A DNA stretch of 15,845 nucleotides from Lachnospiraceae bacterium (GTDB lineage: Bacteria > Bacillota_A > Clostridia > Lachnospirales > Lachnospiraceae). A model generated the notes under the pieces. The model worked only from the letters and a program-made list of their open reading frames with translations. It made no database searches and had not been told where the DNA came from. Position 1 is the first letter of the stretch. The number at the start of each line of letters is the position of its first letter. This document shows positions 5,953-11,773 of this stretch, piece by piece. Location: contig JAILCT010000264.1 of NCBI GenBank assembly GCA_024690425.1, positions 1 through 15,845 on the forward strand. The letters are read 5' to 3'. The translations under genes and the position numbers were made by a program.

Positions 5953-6585
5953 TCATTCCGTGTATAGGAGTGCATTTACGATCGCAGCGGCTACGTTGCT
6001 ACCGCCCTTGCGGCCTCTTGCCACTATATAGGGACACGGAAGTTCCATGATAAGTTCCTTGGCTTCGACTACATTAACGAATCCCACGGGCACCGCTATG
6101 ATACCCTTGGGGTTTATCACGCCCTCACTTACCAGTTCATGCAGACGTATAAGGGCTGTCGGTGCATTGCCTATAGCAAAGATCACATCCTCTTTAAGGC
6201 CTGCTGCCTTATCTATGCTGAGTGCGGCGCGGGTCCTGCCCGTTTCGTGTGACTTTGCCACGATATCATCATCCGACATAAAGCACATGACCTGGCCTCC
6301 GTATTGTTCCAGCTTCTTCTTATTTATACCCGATCTTGCCATCTGTGTATCAGTAACGATACTCGTGCCCGACCTTATCGCATCCACGAAAGCCGCCGTT
6401 GCTCCTTCCGAAAAGCAGAGGCTTGAAGCATAGTCAAAATCAGCCGTCGTGTGAATAGCGCGCATTATAACAGGCGCCTTATCCTCCTCAAGCACGATTC
6501 CCATCCTGCCTAGTTCGGCGCCTATTATCTCAAAGCTCTTTTTCTCTATCTCGTCGGGTTTAAGGTCCCTGTAAGGCAGGTTCAC
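5953..6585 (-). CDS. cbiC: Cobalt-precorrin-8 methylmutase (CbiC/CobH)
   Basis: The 210-residue protein moves the methyl group from C-11 to C-12 of (cobalt-)precorrin-8 to give hydrogenobyrinate or cobyrinate in cobalamin synthesis. Visible signatures are MRAIHTTADF (41-50) with the catalytic His45, AIGNAPTAL, VGFVNVVEAKE and GRKGGSNVAAAIVNALL near the C-terminus. The length is normal. Translation probably starts at a GTG (6585) that overlaps the TGA of the upstream gene by 4 nt, so the two are coupled. No other cobalamin gene is in this window, so cbiC is here apart from its pathway partners, next to a flavoprotein and malic enzyme. Confidence 0.95.
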   Translation of the reverse strand: MNLPYRDLKPDEIEKKSFEIIGAELGRMGIVLEEDKAPVIMRAIHTTADFDYASSLCFSEGATAAFVDAIRSGTSIVTDTQMARSGINKKKLEQYGGQVMCFMSDDDIVAKSHETGRTRAALSIDKAAGLKEDVIFAIGNAPTALIRLHELVSEGVINPKGIIAVPVGFVNVVEAKELIMELPCPYIVARGRKGGSNVAAAIVNALLYTE

Positions 6586-6977
6586 AGAAGGTTCTCTCCC
6601 TCACCCATTACTGCGATGTCAACTGCCGTGGCATCCTCTATATGGAAGCACATCATCTTGTTGCCGGTCTCATCATTATAAATGGCGCGAAGATGGGGTG
6701 CACCTTCAAGCATAGCCTCAGCGTACTTGCCGTCAGTCTCGAATACAGCCTTACCTGTGTAACGGAGCCAGTGTCCGTCCTGCTTGGCAGCTACTATCTC
6801 GCACTTGGGATTAGCCACAAGCTGCTTATATACATTCTTAAAATCACCCACTCCGAAGATCACCTTGCCGTCCATCTCCATATGAGCCCCAAGAGGCCTG
6901 CACTTAGCCTGATCTCCGTCTTCGGTGGCCAGGAAGAATACTCCTGCTTCATTTAAAAAGTCATTTATCTTGCTCAT
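6582..6977 (-). CDS. Pyridoxamine 5'-phosphate oxidase-family protein
   Basis: The 131-residue protein has the split-barrel flavin-binding fold of small PNPOx-like proteins: an N-terminal FLATEDGDQAKCRPLGAHM strand pair, KVIFGVGDFKNVYKQL, and the strand EIVAAKQDGHWLRYTGKAVF. Many relatives bind FMN or F420, or act in stress responses; the substrate is unknown. The frame stays open upstream to 7091, but the ATG at 6977 is preferred: AAGGAGGT lies 7 nt before it, and the longer version would run into the inverted repeat and past the probable promoter. Its stop overlaps the cbiC start by 4 nt. A link with cobalamin or flavin chemistry is only inference. Confidence 0.9.
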   Translation of the reverse strand: MSKINDFLNEAGVFFLATEDGDQAKCRPLGAHMEMDGKVIFGVGDFKNVYKQLVANPKCEIVAAKQDGHWLRYTGKAVFETDGKYAEAMLEGAPHLRAIYNDETGNKMMCFHIEDATAVDIAVMGEGENLL

Positions 6978-7002
6978 TTGCGTTACCTCCTTAATCGCTA
7001 AC

Positions 7003-7031
7003 ATGATAACACAATCCGCCACCCCAAACAA
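7003..7031 (-). promoter_or_regulatory. Promoter of the PNPOx-cbiC-malic enzyme unit
   Basis: On the minus strand TTGTTT (7026-7031) and TATCAT (7003-7008) are spaced 17 bp apart, upstream of the AAGGAGGT site of the PNPOx gene. The -35 box lies 4 bp from the edge of the large inverted repeat. Confidence 0.6.
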
Positions 7032-7035
7032 GGGG

Positions 7036-7177
7036 ACATGAAGACTCGGGGTGAGTGAGGACACGGGGACGGTTCTACTGTCTTCATTCAAATTAATTAT
7101 TTGGCTAAATGCTGATTAAGGATGAATGAAGACAGTAGAACCGTCCCCGTGTCCTCACTCACCCCATGTCTTCATGT
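7036..7177. repeat. Paired REP-like inverted repeat, 55-bp arms
   Basis: The left arm (7036-7090) and right arm (7123-7177) are reverse complements with two mismatches, around a 32-bp AT-rich spacer. Each arm contains a smaller hairpin unit: GTGAGGACA (7055-7063) pairs with TGTCTTCAT (7079-7087) around core GGGGACGGTTC (7065-7075), and the mirror core is at 7138-7148. The same core sits inside a hairpin at 10466-10477. GGGGACGGTTC-type repeats are, from memory, dispersed in many Firmicutes as REP/RAYT-like elements. No transposase is in the window, so the element would be mobilised in trans or be inactive. Confidence 0.85.
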
Positions 7178-7205
7178 GGAAAAACTCAGGAGAAAAATGT
7201 ATAAT
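7177..7205 (+). promoter_or_regulatory. Probable promoter of the HD-domain gene
   Basis: A perfect TATAAT (7200-7205) lies 17 bp after TGGAAA (7177-7182), a 4/6 match to the -35 consensus. The -35 box abuts the right end of the inverted repeat, so the repeat may supply or border it. Confidence 0.55.
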
Positions 7206-7212
7206 CAGAAAA

Positions 7213-7243
7213 GGGATACCGCAGAACCTTCTTCCGGTATCCC
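7213..7243 (+). promoter_or_regulatory. 5' leader hairpin before the HD-domain gene
   Basis: GGGATACCG (7213-7221) pairs perfectly with CGGTATCCC (7235-7243) around a 13-nt loop. It begins right after the expected transcription start and ends just before the AAGGAA ribosome binding site. There is no T-tract, so it is more likely a stability or translation element than a terminator. Confidence 0.5.
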
Positions 7244-7257
7244 GAAAGGAACGAAAC

Positions 7258-7722
7258 ATGCCGCTTAAGAAAAGTCATATCCACCGCTTTAACAAGCTTG
7301 CATATAAGGTAAGGTCCCACCACAAGGTTCAGGACATGAAGGATTATATCCAACATGGGAATGTATCGGTATATGATCATGTCAATGCAGTCGCCCACAC
7401 TGCATACACCATGGCGCACGCACTTAAGATAAAGGTCGACGAGAAGGTACTCATCGAGGGAGCCCTTCTGCATGATTTCTTCGGATATGACTGGCACAAT
7501 GACAAGGTAAAGAGGAAGCTTTTTGATATGCACGGCTTTACCCACGCCAGACGTGCAAGAGAACGGGCCGTTAAGCACTTCCATATAGACAGGCCCACCC
7601 AGCATGTGATCGAATCGCATATGTGGCCCCTGACATTAAGAAGCCTCCCTAAGAGCAGGGAGGCTATCCTTGTATGTATTGCTGATAAGATCGTTTCTCT
7701 TCGTGAAACACTTCACATTTGA
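7258..7722 (+). CDS. HD-domain metal-dependent hydrolase, uncharacterised
   Basis: The 154-residue protein has the HD phosphohydrolase pattern: SVYDHVNAVAH (H41), GALLHDFFGYDWH (H72-D73), a following FTHARRA helix, ESHMW (H121) and CIADK (D143). HD enzymes hydrolyse phosphomonoesters, phosphodiesters or nucleotides with a metal; the substrate here is unknown. No membrane or regulatory domain is attached. The ATG at 7258 is chosen over one at 7126 because AAGGAA precedes it, homologues are remembered to start near this point, and the earlier start lies inside the repeat. A perfect 9-bp dyad, AGCCTCCCT/AGGGAGGCT (7642-7665), lies within the 3' part of the coding region. It converges with the gene at 7735 with 12 nt between stops. 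Confidence 0.88.
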   Translation: MPLKKSHIHRFNKLAYKVRSHHKVQDMKDYIQHGNVSVYDHVNAVAHTAYTMAHALKIKVDEKVLIEGALLHDFFGYDWHNDKVKRKLFDMHGFTHARRARERAVKHFHIDRPTQHVIESHMWPLTLRSLPKSREAILVCIADKIVSLRETLHI

Positions 7723-7734
7723 TCCGCTCGGGAA

Positions 7735-8010
7735 TCAGTCCTTATTCTCGTCATCTGCTGCCATTTCCACAGCTCTTTTCTTCTCTATGTGGTCATCGTA
7801 CATCTTCTTACCGGTTGCTCCAAGAAGAGCTATGATAAGAAGCCACCACCAGCTTATCTTTGCTCCGTCTTCCTGAGGAAGTGTTGCAGCAACAGTCGTT
7901 GCGATGGTAGAAATTCCGGGAATCGTATAAGTAGTTGTTTCCGAAGGTGTTATGCCGGTATCCAGCATCTTTGTTGCATCTTCTATATTCTCCTTTGCGC
8001 TCGGGTTCAT
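7735..8010 (-). CDS. Short protein or gene remnant with C-terminal membrane anchor
   Basis: The frame is open from 8061 to 7735. The first two Met codons lie inside the terminator of the PilZ gene, so the ATG at 8010 (91 residues) is a better start, though no ribosome binding site precedes any candidate. The protein has a Thr/Ser-rich stretch (ETTTYTIPGISTIATT), then LPQEDGAKIS, a membrane segment WWWLLIIALLGA and a Lys-rich tail. This looks like the anchor end of a cell-surface protein; LPQED is only loosely like an LPxTG sorting signal. With no signal peptide and no start context, it may be the 3' remnant of a larger deleted surface-protein gene. The family is not recognised. Confidence 0.45.
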   Translation of the reverse strand: MNPSAKENIEDATKMLDTGITPSETTTYTIPGISTIATTVAATLPQEDGAKISWWWLLIIALLGATGKKMYDDHIEKKRAVEMAADDENKD

Positions 8011-8030
8011 TTTGTTGCATATATCTATAT

Positions 8031-8084
8031 ATAAAACAGAAAAAGAGCTCTGATTCATCATGCTGTGATAAACCAGAGCTCTTT
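8031..8084 (-). terminator. Rho-independent terminator of the PilZ gene
   Basis: Read on the minus strand, AAAGAGCTCTG (8074-8084) pairs with CAGAGCTCTTT (8042-8052), an 11-bp perfect stem with a 21-nt loop. It is followed by TTTCTGTTTTAT. It begins 15 nt after the PilZ stop codon. Confidence 0.75.
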
Positions 8085-8099
8085 ATGCTCCTGCTCTTA

Positions 8100-8414
8100 C
8101 TATTCTGCTATATGTGTAAACAGGTACTGCAGGACCTCAGGCGTGAACTCCCTGGCGCTTATTCCGACTGTATACGTGCCATCCTCGTTCTCCACCTGCC
8201 TGTTCACATCGGCATACATTATAAGTGTGCTGGCTACGATGATAATGTCCTTACCCACTATGTTGGGAGAACCAGCCGGCATGGTGATACCCATTCCCAG
8301 GGGGCTTACATTCTTAGTCTCTACCATATACTTCTCCCCGGTATCACACACCACAATAACGCTCTTAGCCAGATAACCCACTCGTGATATATTACGTCTC
8401 TCTTCCAAGGTCAT
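8100..8414 (-). CDS. Stand-alone PilZ-domain protein (c-di-GMP receptor)
   Basis: The 104-residue protein is essentially one PilZ domain. It has the N-terminal arginine motif RRNISR (R7xxxR11) and the NVSPLG motif (N35xSxxG40), the two elements that bind cyclic di-GMP, followed by beta strands MGITMP, DIIIVAST and YTVGISA. Small PilZ proteins usually pass the c-di-GMP signal to a partner; the partner here is unknown. The ATG at 8414 is preferred to the GTG at 8417, with AGGA about 8 nt upstream. A promoter lies just ahead and a strong terminator follows, so it is probably transcribed alone. A GGDEF-family gene lies about 7 kb away, but no direct link is shown. Confidence 0.85.
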   Translation of the reverse strand: MTLEERRNISRVGYLAKSVIVVCDTGEKYMVETKNVSPLGMGITMPAGSPNIVGKDIIIVASTLIMYADVNRQVENEDGTYTVGISAREFTPEVLQYLFTHIAE

Positions 8415-8443
8415 CACCCCTATCCTGTTGATTTTGTGATACC

Positions 8444-8472
8444 ATTATATCATTAATCCGCAGTTCTCTCCA
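8444..8472 (-). promoter_or_regulatory. Promoter of the PilZ gene
   Basis: On the minus strand TGGAGA (8467-8472) and a perfect TATAAT (8444-8449) are separated by 17 bp, about 30 nt upstream of the PilZ start. The -35 box matches the consensus at 4 of 6 positions. Confidence 0.6.
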
Positions 8473-8507
8473 GTCAGCATCCAAAGAAGGTTCTTTTTAT
8501 CCGGCCA

Positions 8508-9125
8508 TCAAATAAGATCCACCACTAGCCTGACCAAAAAAACCGTGAGTACAACGATGATGACTACTCTGGCTATACCGGCTCCGTGCTTCTGGAATCC
8601 TACGGCACCCAGATAGTTACCTGCTATATTGAAAAGTCCTGCGATCAGCCCCAGCGGAAGGACAAATGATGTTATCTCCTTATCGGCTCCCATTTTTTCG
8701 CAGCCCTTCATGTTTATAGGAAGTGTTCCTACACTGGAGAAACTGGAAAATACAAAGATCATTGCGGGCAGCTGTCCTTTGAGGAAATCCAGCGGTTTCA
8801 TCCCGCCCAGGGTCTTTACCGTGTATCGCAGACCCTATGAGCAGTGCCATTACAATGACCTGAAGCATGGTGGATTCCGATAAGGGAGCTATAAAGTTGG
8901 AAGGGAATATACCTACTATGGTATCCATGAACGGAGTGGTCTCGGACGCCTCATAAACCAGATCCGAGGTTTCGAGTATCGGGAAAAATCCCTTGAAGAT
9001 GTTTCCTCCGACAAGTCCGATGATGATCGCCATTATCGAAAAGAGCACTATAGGAACAACAATGAACTTGAGAATAATCTTTTTTTGTCTTTTCCTTGTT
9101 GTCCTCCCTCCTTGTTGCCGGTCAT
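8508..9125 (-). pseudogene. Decayed dicarboxylate/Na+ symporter fused to TSUP permease tail
   Basis: Two frames carry pieces of one SDF-family (DAACS) symporter. The first (about 9080-8830) reads ILKFIVVPIVLFSIMA, then GNIFKGFFPIL, then MDTIVGIFPSNFIAPLSES and MLQVIVMALLIGSAI. The second (from about 8826) reads TVKTLGGMKPLDFLKG, then FSSVGTLPINMKGCEKMGA and SFVLPLG. Compared with remembered full-length proteins of about 400 residues, TM1, part of TM2-3 and about 70-80 residues before TVKTLGG are missing, and the frame changes there. After SFVLPLG the sequence continues in frame as GLFNIAGNYLGAVGF, then VVIIVVLTVFLVRLVVDLI, which resembles the C-terminus of a TauE/SafE (TSUP) permease. An SD-like site at 9103-9113 has no start codon at a normal distance. 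The product is almost certainly non-functional. Confidence 0.75.
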
Positions 9126-9146
9126 AACGGTTGATGATTTTATTGA

Positions 9147-10442
9147 TCAATTCTGTCTGCTGCGGGCTATGTGTATTACCACAAATAATGCAAGAACAAA
9201 GGGATAGATAAGAAACGGTATGAGTGCAAAGCTCGGAAGTGCGGCGATGGAGGCTGCGATCAGGAGCTGGGCTCCATAAGGGATTATCCCCTGCATGATG
9301 CACGAACACGTATCAAGAAGGGAAGCCGTCTCCTTCGGATCGACCTTATATTCATCGCTTATGTCCTTAGCTATGGGTGCCGCAATGACTATCGCGACCG
9401 TATTGTTGGCCGTCGCTACATCCATAAAGGCCGTAAGGCAGGCTATCCCTGCCATTCCTCCCCTCTTCGAATCAGCCCTTTTCCTTATGAATTCAAGTAT
9501 TGCCTCAAACCCTCCGTTCTCCCTCATAAGCGCTGCAACAGAGGCCACGAGTATCGTAACGATCATCGTTTCAAACATTCCGCTGATACCGCTGCCCATG
9601 GATGAAAGGGCCGTTGCATATGTGAGCGAACCCGTGATCATCCCCGCAAGGGCAAAGAGAACAATTCCGCTGATCAGGACAATAAATACGTTGATCCCCA
9701 GTATCGACATACCAAGGACTATGAAGTAAGGGCAGGCCTGCCATATATTATAGTCAAAATCACCCACTGCCACGCTCTTGTTAACAAGTGCATAGATAAC
9801 AAGGATCACCAGGGTTATGACAGCAGACGGCAGCGCCAGCTTTATATTGGTGCGGAACTTGTCCTTCATCTCAACACCCTGCGTCTTCGTGGCGGCTATG
9901 GTCGTATCGGATATGAAGGACAGGTTGTCCCCAAACATGGCTCCGCCCACAACGACACCTACACACAGAGGAAGCGACAGGCCTCCGTTAGCGGATACCG
10001 CCACCGCTATGGGTGTGATAACCGATATGGTACCGACGCTTGTTCCCATGGCCATTGAAATAAGACATGATATAAGAAAGAGCCCGGGTACCGCGAACCT
10101 GGCGGGTATTATATCAAGGAGCAGGTTGGCCGTGCTGTGCGCTCCGCCCGCTTCCGATGCTATCCCGCTGAACGTACCGGCAAGGATGAAGATGAAGAGC
10201 ATGATCACTATATTGTCATCTCCGATCCCGCCTGCGCAGATATGTATCTTTTCCTCGAACTTAAGCTTTCTATTCTGCAGAAATGCGACAATAAGGGCAA
10301 TACTGAAGGCAAGGCAGACTGACACCACATAGAATCCCATCTGTCCCTGCTCATGTGAAATATACTCGAAATAGATCCCATTGCCCAGATAAAGTATCAG
10401 AAAAACCGCAATCGGGAGAAGTGCCTTCTTATTTGCTTTCAT
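9147..10442 (-). CDS. nhaC: NhaC-family Na+/H+ antiporter
   Basis: The 431-residue integral membrane protein has about eleven hydrophobic segments. It carries the NhaC-family signature GGAMFGDNLSFISDTTIAAT (residues 165-184) and a second repeat-like stretch, TAFMDVATANNTVAIVIAAP. NhaC proteins exchange cytoplasmic Na+ for external H+, and some relatives exchange organic acids; the substrate is not certain here. The length is typical of the shorter NhaC branch. The start ATG has AGAGGA 6 nt upstream. It follows galK by 45 nt, a gap filled by a REP-like hairpin, so it may be transcribed with the galactose genes or be partly insulated from them. The decayed symporter follows it directly. Confidence 0.9.
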   Translation of the reverse strand: MKANKKALLPIAVFLILYLGNGIYFEYISHEQGQMGFYVVSVCLAFSIALIVAFLQNRKLKFEEKIHICAGGIGDDNIVIMLFIFILAGTFSGIASEAGGAHSTANLLLDIIPARFAVPGLFLISCLISMAMGTSVGTISVITPIAVAVSANGGLSLPLCVGVVVGGAMFGDNLSFISDTTIAATKTQGVEMKDKFRTNIKLALPSAVITLVILVIYALVNKSVAVGDFDYNIWQACPYFIVLGMSILGINVFIVLISGIVLFALAGMITGSLTYATALSSMGSGISGMFETMIVTILVASVAALMRENGGFEAILEFIRKRADSKRGGMAGIACLTAFMDVATANNTVAIVIAAPIAKDISDEYKVDPKETASLLDTCSCIMQGIIPYGAQLLIAASIAALPSFALIPFLIYPFVLALFVVIHIARSRQN

Positions 10443-10457
10443 AACGCATCCTCTTGC

Positions 10458-10488
10458 GTGAAACAGGGGGACGGTTCCTCGGTTTCAC
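10458..10488. repeat. Single REP-like hairpin after galK
   Basis: GTGAAAC (10458-10464) pairs perfectly with GTTTCAC (10482-10488) around a 17-nt loop that carries GGGGGACGGTTC (10466-10477). The core is shared with both units of the inverted repeat at 7036-7177, while the stem sequence differs but still pairs. The hairpin starts at the galK stop codon and fills much of the galK-nhaC gap. Confidence 0.8.
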
Positions 10489-11720
10489 TAAATTCTCACT
10501 GCACCTACTTTACGTATTGAGAGCGGATATACATACTCAGCTCCGGCGTACTCGCTCATCCTGGCGATGTATTCCGCTGCATGCTCATTGGGAAGGACTT
10601 CCAGGATCACTCCCGCAAAACCTCCTCCGTGAACCCTGCACACACCGTGAAATTCACGGTTAAGAACCTCCGACAGACCCAGGTTAAGGGCCACTCCCTG
10701 GTCCCTGCTGATCGACGGTACCAGGCAGTTCTGCAGCTGCTTATAGGAAGAGTTGCCCGACTCCTCTATTATCTTAACGACTTCAGCTGTATTGCGCTCA
10801 TGCATCGCTTGACCCATTCGGTCAACCCTGTCATTCTCGGTAAAGAAATGGATGGCACGGAGGATCGCGCGGTCGCTTCCGACCTTGTCCCTTACCTCAT
10901 TAAGCCTTTCCATTAGCTGATCGAGGCTCACATCACACAGGCGCTTGCCGCCAAGGGCCTTCGCAACTTCGAACATCTCCTCGGGCACCGCCGAATACTC
11001 TGCCGATAAGTCCGCATGTGAAGTCTTCGAATTAACGAGGACGAAGGAATAATCAAATGCATCAAGGTCGAAGTCAACCTTCTCATAGCTTACCTCACCG
11101 TCGAAGTTAAGCTTTATCACCCCGCCTACGGCACATGCCAGCTGGTCCATAAGACCCGATTTCTTTCCCCAGAAATTATTCTCGGAGAACTGGCCTGCCT
11201 TCGCGTAATCAATATAGTTCATGTTAGCATCATTGAAGAAGGCATCTATTATTGTACAGATGAGCATCTCAAATGAAGCGGAAGAAGAAACCCCGGATGC
11301 CGCTATAACATTTGTCGAGACATAGGCATTAAAGCCTCCAAGCTTATATCCGCGCTCCTTCATACCCGTAAGGAGACCTGCTACCAGCGGACGGGTGCCT
11401 GAACCCGGCTTCTCCTGCGAAAGCTTATCAAGGTCTATCTCAACCTTACCCTCATAGCCTTCACTTACGATCGTGATAATGTTATTCCCACTCTCAGCCG
11501 CAGCGGCTATGGTATCCATGGATATGCTTCCGGCTATTACCCTGCCTCCGTTATGGTCGGTATGATTACCTATTATCTCGGTACGGCCGGGTGATGTGAA
11601 GAAGGATATGTCTCCCTCTCCGAACTGGTTTACATAATTCTTCTCAAGCTTTTCAAACCGCTCTTTGGCAGCCGCAGCATCTCCATAGATTTCCTTAAGT
11701 CTTGCATCTGAAATGTTCAT
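10488..11720 (-). CDS. galK: Galactokinase
   Basis: The 410-residue GHMP kinase phosphorylates galactose to galactose 1-phosphate, the entry to the Leloir pathway. It has the galactokinase signature GRTEIIGNHTDHNGG (45-59), the ATP-binding motif VIAASGVSSSAS (138-149), the catalytic-Asp region GLMDQLACAVGG (189-200, D192 likely) and the third GHMP motif HGGGFAG (364-370). GNHTDH replaces the textbook GEHTDY, as I recall for clostridial galactokinases. The start ATG has AGGAGG upstream. It lies 53 nt after lacZ in the same operon, so it would act on galactose freed by the beta-galactosidase. No galT or galE is visible in the window. Confidence 0.96.
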   Translation of the reverse strand: MNISDARLKEIYGDAAAAKERFEKLEKNYVNQFGEGDISFFTSPGRTEIIGNHTDHNGGRVIAGSISMDTIAAAAESGNNIITIVSEGYEGKVEIDLDKLSQEKPGSGTRPLVAGLLTGMKERGYKLGGFNAYVSTNVIAASGVSSSASFEMLICTIIDAFFNDANMNYIDYAKAGQFSENNFWGKKSGLMDQLACAVGGVIKLNFDGEVSYEKVDFDLDAFDYSFVLVNSKTSHADLSAEYSAVPEEMFEVAKALGGKRLCDVSLDQLMERLNEVRDKVGSDRAILRAIHFFTENDRVDRMGQAMHERNTAEVVKIIEESGNSSYKQLQNCLVPSISRDQGVALNLGLSEVLNREFHGVCRVHGGGFAGVILEVLPNEHAAEYIARMSEYAGAEYVYPLSIRKVGAVRI

Positions 11721-11773
11721 CGCATCCTCCTGTACGAGATTCTTATTCTTTGATCCTAAAGTATTTGCATGAT

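Noticed and set aside
6978..7091. N-terminal extension of the PNPOx-family protein
   Set aside because: The extra 38 residues come from the inverted repeat and promoter region; AAGGAGGT directly precedes the ATG at 6977.
7036..7177. CRISPR array or ordinary bidirectional terminator
   Set aside because: There are only two copies in inverted orientation, no regular spacers, and no T-tract after either arm; the core recurs at 10466-10477, which fits a REP-type element.
7126..7257. N-terminal extension of the HD-domain protein
   Set aside because: It begins inside the right arm of the repeat and crosses the promoter and leader hairpin; the ATG at 7258 has its own ribosome binding site.
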